From Bisporella sp. PMI_857 (lineage: Eukaryota > Ascomycota > Leotiomycetes > Helotiales > Helotiaceae): DNA of 64,000 nt. Made by a program: the position numbers and the translations under genes. The notes under the pieces are model-generated. The model was not told the origin of the DNA, made no database searches, and saw only the letters and a list, made by a program, of their open reading frames with translations. Of this stretch, positions 33,301-46,413 are shown in pieces. The DNA is taken from positions 186,001-250,000 of the forward strand of contig JAJSPD010000027.1 of assembly GCA_021307315.1 (NCBI GenBank), read 5' to 3'. Within the stretch, counting starts at the first letter, position 1. Every line of letters begins with the position of its first letter.

Positions 33301-33976
33301 CACTCTTTCTAAGTGTGATCTTGCTGACGGTGATTCCGTAAGAGTCTGGAGGCCGCTCTCTGTTCTCCTTCTCCTCTGCTGGGGCTTTATCCCGTTTTGG
33401 CACACCGCTGTCTTCGCTCTTCTGGTTCTGTTCTTTCCTAAAACGGGCCCAAAAGCTGCTTTTGGGAGCCTTTGTTTCAGAAATTCCCTCCTCTTCTAGA
33501 CTGTCAGGCATGTCTGGGATTATTGGGTCCTCCCATTTTGCAACATCTGCAAGAACTCGCCGTTCCCATTGCTCTCGGGCATGCTCTCTAACAGGAGCCA
33601 GCTTCTTTAGTATCATCTTTCCTACCCTGTCCTTAATATCTTTCTCTGAATCTTCTCGTTTTCCAATAGCGTGTTGTCTCCATAGTGCTCGACGATACTC
33701 AAAAAGCTCAATTACAGGAACATTTTCAGGGTTGGCAGAGAAAGCCTCCCTCAATCGTTCAATTCTCTCCAATTCTTTTTCAAATCTAATCTTCTCTTCC
33801 TTATTCCCATGTTTAGCAATCGCGGCTTTAATCTTGTCTTGTTCGCTAAAGCGGGCTCGCATGTATACAACAAGGTAATCATCTTGTAACTTTTCTGGGA
33901 TCTCATCTTTGACGAAGTCTCCGGTTGCTGAATTATGCGTCACGCCCAGTTCATTCAGGAAGTTGTGCGACGGCAT
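30373..33976 (-). CDS. Fungal CorA-like Mg2+ transporter-type protein, one apparent frameshift
   Basis: Nine exons on the minus strand: 33976-33143, 33098-32912, 32863-32811, 32762-32240, 32194-31959, 31905-31309, 31258-31133, 31060-30947 and 30887-30373. All eight introns are GT-AG (44-72 bp). Family landmarks appear in order: MHWVE/EAIARYYG, FMPYLHWETH (spanning an exon join), MVDQLWLYVLDD, YDLALLIMDQC, LKDLLSLKQQQAS, then helix 1 with the CorA signature FGMN and helix 2 (FPISFAVIAVSVSLAFS). In exon 7 one base is missing at about 31168 (CAGGCCGG where CAGGGCCGG is expected). As written the protein stops after about 849 aa and loses both membrane helices; with the frame kept it would be 1,061 aa. 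It is therefore either a young null allele or an assembly error. The family sits in membranes and its transport role is inferred from CorA. Confidence 0.82.
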
Positions 33977-36217
33977 TTTGCTTGGTGGGGGAAACAAGGC
34001 CAAAGCTCATCATAGTGGAAATGCATGTCTTCTTATGCTCTTCTCCGCGGCTTTACTCAAATGAGGCTGCATATTTCATTCTGAAAGACGACCTTATCAG
34101 TACCAGAACTTGGGGAAATGCGGCTCGTATTTTGCAGATTTCAACTGAAGCCTCCAGGAATTGACCAACCAGAATTGCAATTGATCCACCAATATCCGAC
34201 CCTTGATATAATGAAGCAGCTAACAGGATCGATTGGCGAGCTGAACAGCCTCAGCATGTCAGCAATTGGGGGCTGAATGCAAGTCGCCATTGCGGGGCCA
34301 TTGTTGGATAGAACACAAATGCAACGTTGCAATGTGCAGTCTGGAATTCCCAATTCTCGACGTCTTCTAGAACAATTCGTGAAGAGGCAGCTGGTTAAAT
34401 GAATTTCTCGTCAAAAGGGAAACAAACCCAGAGGGTAATCGAGTCGTTCTCGGGACGATTTGGATGTGACTCGGACCGGGCACACATGTTGGAAAAGGAG
34501 TTGCTTGCTTTTGCCGGGCAAGGAGCAAGTGCGCGTTTTAAGGGTATTTTAGCGTTCGTGACGCAGCCACAAGGTCACACAGATGCGAATATTTATTGCT
34601 CGTTGGTCGCGTGTGAACAGACAGGCGTCAAGCCCCCAAATCGTCAGCATGTACTACAGCAGGAAAGAATTAGGAGGAGAGAAGGGTTGCCGTGGGTTTG
34701 AAGGGAAGAAGTGCGTCAATTAGTACTCTTTGACCCATCCATGGCCATTGATGTTTGGCGAGTCCCCCCCGATCCCGATGCACAGCTTCTCAAGTAACAG
34801 TAAGGGGAAACGAACACAATTGACTGATGCTCGCCATGCGGCCTTCGATGCGATATGGAGAGAAGGGAACAGAAAGCAAGTGCTCAATCGTGAGACAGCC
34901 TTGTCGTAGAAATGATTCCTATGGAAGGAACACAACAGTGTGACTTCCTTGTGTGAGACCAAGAAGTGATTCTCACGTGATCCGCCCATGAATTTTGGAT
35001 TCGAATCAGTCTCTCCGGAAGAGCCCAAGTAGGCTGGCATCAAGATAGCGATACTACAGTAAACAAAGAGTGCGGGCCGCGAAAAGAAGCATAATAATAA
35101 GAAAGTATGACGTTGTGCCAGCACACTTGTGATAATTTTTGGATCGCTTTTTCCAGTGTTCGACTAGGGACGTGTTGTCCAATCCCACCAGTATAGACAA
35201 CCCGATTAGTGAGTTATTAGAGTTGAACATTAGTATTAAATGGTTTAGTAATATATTACAATTTTTACAAGAAGTTTCAGCCTACGTTATTGTTAAAGAA
35301 AACCTGCTACCCTTGGATCATAGCAATTTTGACTTGCACCGGGTTGATTTTGCAGGACTTCTCCGGGACGGAGCCATCGTCATCCATCCTAGAGGGGCCG
35401 TGGTGCAGGTAGTAAGTGGTGCAGGCGATAGACTCGTAAAGGCGGACTTTAGGTGCCATTGAGAGCTGCTCACCTGTGTCAACCATAACGGAAATGATAA
35501 TACAAAGGGCTACGACGTGTGTCTAGGGTCTATGTGCATCGTGACCTGGGGTGTTTTATTTGTTCGGGAGATGTGTTTTGTTGATTGGAAAGAAGGGATA
35601 TTGATTCGTTGACAGGGCCGTTGTCTCCATCGTTGCCATCAATTGTGTGAGCTCTTTTCGCAAATTCCAAAGTGAACAGGCTGGATTTTGAGGAATATGG
35701 TTATTGAAGCAGAATATGAGCAAATGATATGGAGGACTAAGGCAGCCATCTGAAACCCCTGAGGAATCCAGGAAAAGGTTAGCAACCAACAGACCTGCTG
35801 TCAGCCTGCCAATCTTTCGCGGGCCTGCTCGATCCAACACTCGTGCTTGTGCTTATCACAGTGTTGGAAGTCAAGCGAACACCTCATCAAGGAGGGATTC
35901 AGTAATAAGGGTATCATCACAGAATTTCATCACCAGAGATCTCCAACTACCAATAATCCACGCTAGCGACAGTGAGATGCTGCCAAGTTTCAGGAGACAA
36001 CTCGCTAACAAAATCACAGACCACGTCGCTCTCTTGAAGATCGAGAGCTGCAACGGCGCGAGTGCTTACGGCGGAGGAATAAGTAAACCCTAAACCCCCA
36101 ATTCAAGACGTACCAATCTTTGTATTTTCGGACCACCACAATCCGGCAAATTGTCTGCTTTTCGGGTCAACTTAATCTGCTCTTCACGTGCGAAGGAACG
36201 CTACGCCCCTCTTGACA
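33977..36217. other. Long intergenic region
   Basis: About 2.2 kb between the divergent CorA-like and ABCC genes. Open frames at 34399-34701 (+), 34720-35124 (-), 35139-35462 (+) and 35556-36053 (-) match nothing I recognise and lack supporting splice structure. Both promoters must lie here. Confidence 0.45.
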
Positions 36218-39200
36218 ATGGCGACGCCATTGTTTAACGGAACGGTATTGCATTGCGACCAGCTTCAGAATTTCGGTCCCGTGGTGAAAGCCGGATCATG
36301 CGCAGGCCATCGCGATCAATTCGATTTCACCCTTGCATTTGAGCAGAGCGTCCTTAGTATTGGGCCGAGTACGGTATTCCTATTAGCGTTCCCTCTGAGA
36401 TGCTCTCAGCTGTGGCCGCAGACCCGGAAGACCAGGAGATCAGGACTTTTGGGACATATCAAACTGGTGAATAGACTGCTCCAACTTCTCATTCCTTATT
36501 TTTCCATATATGGATTTGAAAATAGATTAACACACGTATCAGGGATGCGCGGTTGTCTTGGGTGTCCTCCAGCTGAGCTTGTTCGTGCTATGGACGAAAA
36601 CCAATTGGCAAAGTGGACCTTTCGGTGGGGTGACCATTGCAGCAAACACTCTCGGCCTCCTCGATGCAATAGCGCTCGGTGTGTTGAGTTTTGCAGAACA
36701 TAGACGGAGTGTAAGACCATCGACACTCATTACGCTTTATCTTCTGTTCTCAACCGCCTTCGATGCCGTTCAATGCAGGACCTTATGGCTGCTGCCACGG
36801 TATTCAGCATTGCGTGAGATTACAATAGTATTCAGCGCCATAATTGGTGTTAAGGTGGGGCTATTAGTGCTTGAGGCTGTCGAGAAAAAAACTTTGCTGA
36901 ATCCGCCCTGGAACAGAGCACCACCAGAGTCTCTGAGCGGAATAATCAGCCGTTCCTCTTTTTGGTGGTTGAATTCGCTTTTTCTTCGCGGTTATAAAGG
37001 GATCTTGAGCATCGAGTCGTTATGGGCAACAGATCACAGCATGGATTCTGAGCGACTTCTGGTACAACTAACTTCCACCTGGAGCATGACACAAAATAAG
37101 ACAAGGAAACACGCATTGGCACTGGCCTTGATGAGAAGCATCAAGTGGCCCTTTCTAAGCGTGTTATTTCCAAGGTTGTGTCTCACAGCATTCAGATTCG
37201 CACAACCTTTATTACTCAAACGCATCGTCGATTCCGTCGGTCAGACAAATCAGGACCAGAATAAAAATATCGGATATGGGTTACTTGGTGCCACTGCACT
37301 GGTCTATTTGGGTAACGCGGTGGGTTGTTATCGTATTAACAGTTCATGGAATAAGCTAATAGTAAGAATATTTGTGATAGATCTCTAGGGGAATTTTTAA
37401 CTATAAGAAGGTACAAGTCATGACATTAGCCCGCGGTGCTCTGATATCAATGATTTTGTCAAAAATACTCACAGTGTCTGCTACTGTGGCAGCTGACAAG
37501 GGTTCCGACACTCTAACTCTTATGAGCAACGACGTAGAGAATGTTGGTAAGTCGCTGCCCGATGCACAACTAGATGGGAATACTATTCAGGCTATTCTAA
37601 TAATATGCTAAAGTGGGGGGCTATCAACTCATAAATGATGTTTGGGCATCGCCAGTCGAGGTTGCTATTGCCTTGTGGCTGCTCGAAAGGGAGTTGGGAA
37701 TTGCCTGTATTGTTCCTGCTCTGATTTCTGCGGGTATGTAGGCCATAGATATTGTGGTCATTTAGAGAAGCTTTTCAGTACTGACAGAAATAAAATAGCC
37801 TCTACGCTGGTCATTTTCAGAATTAGTCCCATGATCGGCCAAGCTTTTGCAGCTTGGAACAAAGGAATACAAGAACGAGTGTCACTGACTTCTTCTATTC
37901 TTGGAAATATGAAGGAAGTAAAGCTTTTAGGTCTGGCGGACCGTTGGGCAGTGGACATCCAATATCATCGAGTAAAAGAACTTGAGCTTTCAAAGAAAGC
38001 TCGGATTCTCAGCACCTACCGCCTGGTTCTTGGTGCGTGTTATCCTGTCTCCTGTTTTTTCTGGAGGGATCTGGCTCTCAGATTACGCTCAAAAGCATTC
38101 TAGGAAAGCTTATTATTAGTGTAGGGAGGATCTCAATATATCTAACACCGTGTGTAACTTTCGGTGTCTTCGTTGCCGTCGCTCAAAGGCACAATGGCAG
38201 TCTGTCTGTTTCAGAAGCTTTCACCTCGCTCTCACTCTTATCGCTGCTCAGCTCACCACTCTCTTTGATGTTCACCGCTTTACCACAGACATTCATGGTA
38301 TTGGCCTGTCTTACACGCATACAAGACTTTTTGGTTGAGAAAGATACAGACTACAAAGCAAATATCAGCAGTATGTATATTCCGGGAAGATTCCCAGAAG
38401 ATTTTCTTTCCTGCAGGTGCTTACTCAGCCTAAAAAAATGAGTTCACGATCGAGTCACACTAAAACCGAAATCTTCAACCAGGTCCGGCGCGTCCAAAAG
38501 ATGGCCTATCACTTGAACCAACCTTTGCACAGGGCATCGAACCGAAATCCTTGAATCCTTTGCAAGTTCTGTCGAAAAGTACCCAAAACAACATTCTGGT
38601 TCTGAAAGACGCGGCATTTACCTTGAAGGAAGATGGCCGACCAATTATTCACGGGCTCAATTTAAAAGTTCATCGCTCAACCCTCACTATAGTAATTGGC
38701 CAAGTCGGAAGCGGGAAGTCAACTCTTCTCAAAGGCCTCATTGGAGAAGTTCCGCTAATTGCTGGGTCACTACAAAATACCTGCAAAGAATTGGCATATT
38801 GTGAGCAGCAACCCTGGTTGGTCAATGACAGCATACAAAATAATATTTTGGGTCATTCGGCTTTCGAAGAAAAATGGTACGAGACCGTCATTAAATGTTC
38901 CACCTTGGATCAAGACTTCACGACGCTGTCACTTGGCGGCCTAACTGCCGTTGGGAGTAAAGGAATCTCGCTTAGTGGTGGACAGAAAGCTCGAGTTGTA
39001 AGAACTGCCTCCTAATACCTTGGGATATAGCTGATACTTCAGGCACTGGCACGAGCCATCTATTCTAGAAAAGATATGGCAATAATCGATGACATGCTCA
39101 GCGGCTTGGACCGAACTACAGAAGAATTTGTGTGGGCCAACGTTTTTGGACCTCATGGAATTTTCCGTCAACATGGGACCACTGTAGTCCTTGCTACACA

Positions 39201-41666
39201 CTCCGGTACGTTAACCCTTCTAATCAAACCCTGCCTCACACTATGGCTTAACCAAATCAATGACCACGAGCCTGTATCAGTTTAAGTGTAAGCTTACTGT
39301 TCATAGTTCGTCATTTGAAAGATGCGGACCACATTATTGTCCTTGATAATAACGGAACAATAATCGAACAGGGAACTTTTAATTCCCTTAACCTAGAGCA
39401 TGAGTTTTTACACGGCCTCGTTACTAGCTCTCAAGATGAGACGTCCGACAAAATCATCGTATCTCAAACTCCCGAAAATAACAAGGGAAGCATAACTGCA
39501 GCCGTAGGTAAGAATGACGAGCTTAAAGATGACTTGCTGCGCAAGACCGGAGATGCAACACTCTACAAGTATTACCTAAAATCTGTCGGGTGGAAAGACG
39601 GTATTACTATCCTGACCTTATCAATTGGGTCTCAATTTTGCGTATACTTTCCTCGTGAGTGTCGAAATATTACCAATCTCGTTTAAGGAAAATGACTAAG
39701 AACTTTAGAACTCTGGATAAAGTTTTGGGCGGAAGCAGATACTGGTAGCTCAAAGCACAAAACTGGCTTTTATTACGGAATTTATATCATGCTTGGTGTG
39801 GTTGGGCTGATTTTTACATACTGGGCTATCTTGTGGGTACCTGTTTCGCACTCCAAACCGTGCAGCTGAGCTTGACGGTTCTCAGTTGGGCATCTGCTGA
39901 CCGTCACTTCCAGTTATTCGTACATCGTTATCACACCAAAGTCTGGAACATATCTGCATCAAAAATTGGTGGACGCCGTAATGGGGTAAATCTCAACGGG
40001 ACCGCTTTTCAAGTCCTTTGGCTCACATTTATTATAGAGCTCCACTTTCTTTCTTCACGATGACTGACATTGGTGTTACTGCCAATAGGTAAGCTCTGTC
40101 ACTTTACTCTCAAATGATGCTAAGTCTTTACAGATTCAGTCAAGATATGTCACTGCTTGATATAGGTCTTAGTCCTGGTGCCTTTTTGACACTATTAAGT
40201 AAATAGTCTCGATTCATCCGTGCGCCTCCGAAATGTTAACTTCATGTTCTCCAGGTCTGACATCAGTTATTATGGGCATGATTATTATTATCGTCAGCTT
40301 GAAATACATGGCCGCGGTCATTCCTTTCGCTGTCGTATTTCTTTATGGTCTACAGCTTTTCTATCTTCGAACTTCTCGGCAACTTCGTTATATGGATCTT
40401 GAAGCCAAATCGCCACTCTATACCCACTTTCTCGAGACGATCCAAGGACTTAGCAGTATTCGTTCTTTTGGATGGGCATCTGCCACTTTATCAAACGGCT
40501 TGAAAGCTCTTGATATCTCACAACGGCCATTCTATCTTTTACATTGCATCCAGCAGTGGCTCCAGCTGGTGCTTGATCTTTTCGCCTTTGGTATGGCTGT
40601 TCTTTTTGTGGGTATTGCTATATCAACCAGTTCCACGAGTGCGGGATCTGTCGGTCTCGGCTTGCTTAATATGCTGACCCTTAACCAATCTCTGGTTATG
40701 CTTATCACTGAATGGACTGAGCTAGAAACAAGCCTGGGTGCTATAGCAAGGCTTAAGGATGTAGAAACACATACGCCCAGTGAATCTAAAAGTACGGAGA
40801 CTTTTATACCAAAATCAAAGTGGCCAGTCCATGGAAACATTTTATTCGACAATATTGAAGCTGCTTACAAGTAAGTCGCCGATAGCATTATAATATGGCT
40901 TCTGTACTGAAGAGTCAAACAGTACCAATATGGAACCCGTGTTGCGTGATATTTCTTTTAGGGTTGAAGCAGGACAAAAAGTCGCTATATGCGGTAGAAC
41001 AGGCAGGTAAGTTTTGATTCAAGTACAGTATAGCGGTTCTGAAACTGAATCCACAGTGGGAAATCTTCTTTACTTCTAGCTATTTTCGGACTCTTGGACC
41101 TCCGCTTAGGCTCAATAACTGTTGACTCTTTATCAATCTCTACTTTGCCCCGGTCCATTCTTCGTTCGCATCTTAATATCGTCCCCCAGGATCCGATAAT
41201 CTTCCCAGGATCTGTCCGTTTGAATGCCATTCCTTATTCATCGTCCACATCGCCCACTGACGATCAAAGGATCATTGCGGCCCTCACTCTCGTGAGGCTG
41301 TGGGACACAATATCTTCTCGTGGCGGACTCGACATAGACATGTCTACTATATCGCTATCTCAAGGACAAAAACAGCTCTTTTGTTTAGCGCGAGCATGGT
41401 TACGAAAGGATAAAAGTCCAATCCTGGTGCTGGACGAAGCGACGAGCAATCTTGATCATCGAACAGAAGATTTAATTCAGGGGATCATACGGGCAGAGTG
41501 GAAAGGAATGACGGTCATTGCTGTGGTTCACGGATTGAATACGGTCGTGGACTTTGATAGAATTGCCGTGCTAGAAAACGGCATGTTGATAGAATTTGAC
41601 GCACCGGGTAAGTTACTCGACAAACGGGATGGGGCCTTTCGAGATTTATGGGACAGACAGATGTAA
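36218..41666 (+). CDS. ABCC (MRP-type) full-length ABC transporter
   Basis: Sixteen exons: 36218-36466, 36543-37361, 37408-37546, 37614-37733, 37799-38032, 38104-38370, 38483-38997, 39043-39205, 39307-39654, 39709-39832, 39914-39985, 40038-40088, 40134-40198, 40255-40870, 40923-41006 and 41057-41666. Together they make one frame of 1,491 aa. An N-terminal membrane domain (TMD0) carries the family phrase SVRPSTLITLYLLF. TMD1 and NBD1 follow: Walker A GQVGSGKST at about 682, signature LSGGQ at about 773 and Walker B AIIDDMLSG. TMD2 then leads to NBD2: Walker A GRTGSGKSS at about 1285, signature LSQGQ at about 1389, Walker B ILVLDEATS. NBD1 has Asp where a catalytic Glu is usual, common in ABCC pumps. 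The H-loop of NBD2 reads VVHGLN. It should export conjugates or toxins at the plasma or vacuolar membrane; the substrate is unknown. No damage is visible. Confidence 0.92.
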
Positions 41667-42619
41667 GAGCGTAGAGGCAGAAAAAGTGATTTCATTTCTT
41701 GCTATCTACACAACAGGAGGATCATTTGTATTGCCGACCATCTAAATTTTTAAATATGCAATCTCAGCGACATTCTTATGACCCTGGAAAATCAATAGCT
41801 GGGAAGCTGAATTGGTGAAATTATTGATTGGCTCAAAAACTCTGCATCTGTGAGGCAAGTTCGCCCATATTCTGGATGGCAAAGGAAGTAGCACAACCCT
41901 GCATTCACATTCCAAGTGGTCCTGTCCGACAGCTTCGTGAATTCGATAAGGTTGAGACTAGGCTAGTGAGAGCAAGACTGTCAGGTTCACTCTTTCACAA
42001 AGGGATTTATCGAATTGGAAGTTGCTGAGTAAGCTTGGGTCTTTCAGTAGGGAAGTTATCCTGCCTGGGTTAGTGCTGGTAGCAGAAATCATCCTTTGAG
42101 CGGGGAGTTGATTATTGCCCAAATTAAAGGCTGTAACGAGAGACGAATTACACATGCCTCAGGATGGCGAAAAGTGAAAGCAGAGTAGCAGCTTAAGTAA
42201 TACGCTATATGTTTGAAATTTAGTCTGTGCTCAACAATTCCGTGCTTAATTCGAGCTGGGAAACTCCAAGATCCTACTCTGAGCGATGAAAGCGATATAC
42301 GTTGCAACTTGTTTTGCAGACAGTCGCCGGTTTGTCTTATGCTGGAATACGCCTACGCTAACCCCTGTGCACACTTACGCCCCAAAGACACGGCATTTCC
42401 TGGTAGGGCTGAATGGAATATAAGCAAAGTGTCCATCTTGTGTCATCCCCACACGAGGAAGTGACGAGGTCATTTACTAGAATTTAGAGGTCACCAAATG
42501 AAGACGCTTCGAAGAAGAGATATTTTCACTTTATGTAGCCAACACTTAGGTAATACATTGCAGCTATCGTACCTCCACCCCCATCTGGTGCTCTCCAAAT
42601 CTTCCCTACATAGAGAAAT
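41667..42619. other. Intergenic, no gene seen
   Basis: 3' flanks of the ABCC gene and of the convergent tautomerase gene. No recognisable coding family or repeat. Confidence 0.45.
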
Positions 42620-43087
42620 CTAGAGGTTGGCCTTTGGCGGTTCTAAAACCCCGTTCTCTGACCAGGGAAGTACGCGGTTTGCGGCCGCCCACTTCTTCTC
42701 TGACTTGCTCCCAAATGGAGGCGCATTCAACCCGTTGACCTTCCATAGTCGACGTTCTGTTTCACCAATGTGGTATTCCCAGTCGTATCCTTTGTCTTCA
42801 ATGTGAGGTTTAAGCGCTTTATCGACTCGAGCCGTCCACCTCTCGTATTCCTTCTCGTCCATGCGCACAGCAATGTGATCTACCGAAATTCGAATAAAAG
42901 GGCCTCCACGACGCTCTTCTCCACCAACCAAGAAGCTTGTTGTAGGGACTGGAATGAAGATAACGATAGCGTAGAAAGCCGGCAACCCAATAGCAGTATA
43001 CATAGCAGTGATAGATTCCGACAATAGTTTCTTGGATTTGGCGTCTTTGTAGACCTCTTCGGGGTGATAGATTAGCCACAGAGGCAT
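42620..43087 (-). CDS. Tautomerase-superfamily protein (cis-CaaD-like)
   Basis: A single exon of 155 aa starting ATG-CCT, so mature Pro1 is available as the catalytic base of the tautomerase superfamily. It opens MPLWLIYHP and has a GLPAFYAIVIFIP strand and an IRISVDHIAVRM strand. The WEYHIGETERRLWKVNG segment is typical of the fungal cis-3-chloroacrylic acid dehalogenase-like group. This family performs Pro-dependent tautomerisation or hydration of small unsaturated acids; the actual substrate is unknown. A decayed paralogue lies 3 kb away at 45879-46413. It is intact. Confidence 0.88.
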   Translation of the reverse strand: MPLWLIYHPEEVYKDAKSKKLLSESITAMYTAIGLPAFYAIVIFIPVPTTSFLVGGEERRGGPFIRISVDHIAVRMDEKEYERWTARVDKALKPHIEDKGYDWEYHIGETERRLWKVNGLNAPPFGSKSEKKWAAANRVLPWSENGVLEPPKANL

Positions 43088-44596
43088 GACTGTAAGATGG
43101 CCCTGATGCTATGTGCTTGAAGCGTGACTTAAGATTTGAGAAGATCCCGGACGAAGGCTTGGCCTGGTGAAAAATAATGAGCAGATAGTAAATGCGAGCT
43201 GCAAAACAAAACAGACAAAACTAGGTAATTGCACAGGTCTATTTAAGATCTCGGCCGGACACTATCCATTGAAACGATTACTCGTATCTGTACCCGATCA
43301 CTTGCAGCACTGAGACGTAAGACTCAATCTGTGAAATAGAGTTGCAGTGACTAAGTTACCCCGCAAAGGTTAAATGCTTGCCCTGGTCAGCAGATCTGCA
43401 TGTGGTTCAAAGAAATACAGGATGGAAATGTGAGTAATCCTCTGGAAACTGTGCTTTCGGCCGTAGGCGCGGTGTTTAGACTTTTAGCCTGTAAAATGGT
43501 GTGCGAGAATAATTATTGTATTAGTTAGCACCACCAAGCCAGAACTCAGCGGATGTCTAGGTCTTCTTGCTAGTCTGTGGGGTGACAATAGGAGAAATCT
43601 AATTGAACGGCAGCGAAACGCGCTCGGGAATGAGAACTCAGACATGACGTCGAACTTTATATCTAACAATTACCTGTCGGCTGCATAAGCTGTAAGCATT
43701 AAGTCAGTTTCCGATGTGGGAGCAACATTTCAATCTACAGCATGTACAGAAGTGGTGTCCAAGTCACACATCTATTGTACAAGAATCTTACATTCTCGTG
43801 CCAAACCTCGTCCCATCCGTTCTCACCCTCTCACTATTTGCATCGGTTGACATCTATAGTGACTCCCTCGATCTGATGCATGGAAGTTCTCGCATCCTTC
43901 TCGATCCTGGCCACGGGATTCTGGGTGTCCGAGCTGATTTGAGAGGACGCTGGCTCGTGAGATGATCCAATCACCGAAATTGAGGCTGCTTGTACGTCTG
44001 CCTTGATTGTTTCGATAGAGCTAATGACACGCCCTTGCACCGTACGGCGTCTCACGTAACGTTGGAGACGCTCGCCTCGGAAGCTAAGTCTGCATGGCCG
44101 CCAGAGGGCGGTGGTGTACCAGGAGCTGCCCTCCTTGCCACCGGAAAATATTCTCGATTAGCGGAGTTAAATTTGTGACGTGATGCAGCCTCGTCGGAAA
44201 GTCAGCCTGATTAAAAATTTCCCACTCCCGCAGCTCGCAGAATAATCGAAGCCTACTGTTGATTAATAATCTAACTAGAATTTAAACTGCCGTCGGAATT
44301 CTTGGCGAACTTTCCAGTTCACCTTGCTAGCATATATATATATATAGACGGCAAGGGAGACGGAAAGTTTAGTGATTACAAACTCATTCATACTGTGTTG
44401 CTCAAAAGAAGACGTCCGAGTTGTTTCTTTTATAAGAGATCGCATAATCTTCAGGTATAAGGGTAAGGTTATATCGGAAGAGAAAGAAGAGCGCTAACAA
44501 TCTAAACGGGATATCAGTCACTTCAGAACCAGCACTCTTGGTTGCCATATTTGTTTCGTGATATCAAACAGAGTTACATTAGATTCAGTCCGCAAC
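43088..44596. other. Intergenic with an AT dinucleotide run
   Basis: No gene was recognised. 44332-44346 is an (AT)7A run about 250 bp before the metallo-hydrolase start, and could serve as its TATA region. Confidence 0.45.
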
Positions 44597-45466
44597 ATGA
44601 GTTCCCGGCTCCAAGTCGACGTCTTCGTTTCCCCACCGGTCAGAGCCAACACAGGCCACACCGAGTTTGCGAAGTCCGTCTGGTCACCCACCAGCTGTAC
44701 TCTCATTCACGGTCCTAAATCTGCTCTCCTTGTCGATGCTCCCACTACCATGGATCAAGCTGAAGCGTTAGCTAAATGGATCGCCGAAACTATTCCGAAT
44801 AAGACTCTGCAGTACATCTACACCACCCACGCGCACCCAGACCACTTCATGGGAGTTCCCATCATTCAGAGGGCTTTTCCCAGTGCTCAATTTGTCGCCA
44901 CCGGGAATGTTGTCGCGGGCATTGAAGAATTATACGCTACAGTCTACGATGCGATCTGGCCCAATATGTTCCCTGGGCAGCTCCATCCCAGCAAACCAGT
45001 GCCTAAAGCGCTTCCAGCTTCCAGCGAATTCCATCTTGACGGCCACAGGGTATGCGGCATCGAAGTCGGTCACACGGATAACGAGTTTTCCAGCTTTCTC
45101 CACGTGCCTTCCCTCCGTCTTGTCGTTTCTGGTGATATTGTCTATGGTGAATGCCATCAATATTTTGGTGAGGCAAACACTAAAGCCAGACGCCGGGAGT
45201 GGCTTGATGCTATCGACCGTATTGAGGCTTTGAATCCGCAAATTGTTGTAGCTGGGCACAAGAGAGCATCTGAGATTGATGGAGCATATTTGATGCAATC
45301 GACAAGGGACTATATTCACACTTTCGAGAATGAGTTGAGTCAGGCTACAAGTTGGGAGTCCTTGTTCGATCGGATGGTAGCATTGTATCCTCAGAGATGG
45401 AATCTCTTCATTCTAGAGCTAGGTTGCCAGCAGTCGTTCGCTGTAGTAGAGAAGGAGCGTCTCTAA
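44597..45466 (+). CDS. Metallo-beta-lactamase-fold hydrolase
   Basis: One exon, 289 aa, from ATG 44597 to TAA; an in-frame GTG lies 39 bp upstream. The zinc site is complete: THAHPDH at residues 77-83 (His78, His80, Asp82, His83), a further His in EVGHTDNE, Asp in VVSGDIVY and His in VVAGHKR. The fold covers lactonases, glyoxalase II-type thioesterases and many fungal detoxifying hydrolases. The substrate cannot be assigned. The C-terminal helices (ESLFDRMVALYP) are family-typical. It lies among other small-molecule enzymes and near the ABCC pump. No damage is seen. Confidence 0.9.
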   Translation: MSSRLQVDVFVSPPVRANTGHTEFAKSVWSPTSCTLIHGPKSALLVDAPTTMDQAEALAKWIAETIPNKTLQYIYTTHAHPDHFMGVPIIQRAFPSAQFVATGNVVAGIEELYATVYDAIWPNMFPGQLHPSKPVPKALPASSEFHLDGHRVCGIEVGHTDNEFSSFLHVPSLRLVVSGDIVYGECHQYFGEANTKARRREWLDAIDRIEALNPQIVVAGHKRASEIDGAYLMQSTRDYIHTFENELSQATSWESLFDRMVALYPQRWNLFILELGCQQSFAVVEKERL

Positions 45467-45878
45467 GGGAAGAGCAGCTAGTTCGATGGGCAAGATTATA
45501 GCATTATGATCTATATTTGAATTTATTTCTTAGTATTTTGAGGCTTTCCTTCAAATCTTTTCGAAAGACTGGTGACTATCTAAGCTGGAGCCGCGGATGC
45601 AAGATAATTTACTGTTGGGTGCTTACAAAGAGAATCGTACAGCTGCAGGATTTGTTAGATAAGAAGAATCACAGGATAAATGTTAGAATACCTCTGCACT
45701 TCGGTGAGTGTGAAGCACGGAATTCATACAATAGGCTTGCAAGTTTAGATTTCCAGTCAGCGAGATAAGAATTATACCTACTAATACACCTTATAACCAT
45801 TTCAATTTGCAAAAGTTACGTTCTTCAATTTCGGTACATCTCAGAGTTTCAACGGCCTCGCATTGAGGTATCTCCGTC
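45467..45878. other. Spacer, no gene seen
   Basis: About 410 bp between the convergent metallo-hydrolase gene and the tautomerase pseudogene. One open frame here matches no known family. Confidence 0.4.
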
Positions 45879-46413
45879 CTACCGTGACCAAAGTAATTTC
45901 TCCTTTCTATCACAACGGGGGACGCATAATCTACTCTTAGCCATGGCCCTAGGCATTTTCCTATCTGCTACATTTTCGTCCCCCCACTGCCGATTCTTCA
46001 CTATGGAAACCCTTTTGTATTTCGCCCAATTCTTTTCCCCCTCGCTCCTGAAAGACGATGCATAAATCCCGTTCACTTTCCACGTCATTCTTTCTGTCTC
46101 GTCAACGTGGTACTCCCAGCCATAACCCTTTGCAGCAATGTGTAGCTCCGACATCCTATCCACCTTGGTCATCCACGCTTTGCAAACTTGAATATGATCA
46201 GTCATCTTTATGGTGATCTAGTCGACGACGACTCGGACGAATGGCTGTTCCTTTGTCTTTCCCCGGACATTCAAGCTATCACTTGGAATGGGGAAGCAAG
46301 ACTACAGCGGTGTAAAAGGCGCGAAGACCGAAGACATCCTGGTAGAGTTTCGCGATGCTACGAGACAGCGGTTTCTTGGTTCCTCGTCTTTGAAAATCAA
46401 GGCAGAGTGGCAG
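45879..46413 (-). pseudogene. Decayed second tautomerase (paralogue of 42620-43087)
   Basis: The protein can be followed almost end to end against the intact copy. It opens with PLCLDFQRR right after a CTG (46413-46411) where the start ATG should be. A helix SIAKLYQ and strand LRAFYTAVVLLP follow, then a frameshift. A QPFVRVVVD strand ends in a TAG where Gln is expected, followed by ITIKMTD and GWEYHVDETERMTWKVNG. So it has a lost start codon, one frameshift and one premature stop. It is in the same orientation as the intact copy, with the metallo-hydrolase gene between them. Confidence 0.8.

Noticed and set aside
35556..36053. Minus-strand ORFs before the ABCC gene
   Set aside because: No family similarity, and stops separate them without plausible splice sites.
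43834..44055. Hydrophilic minus-strand ORF
   Set aside because: No domain; short and isolated.
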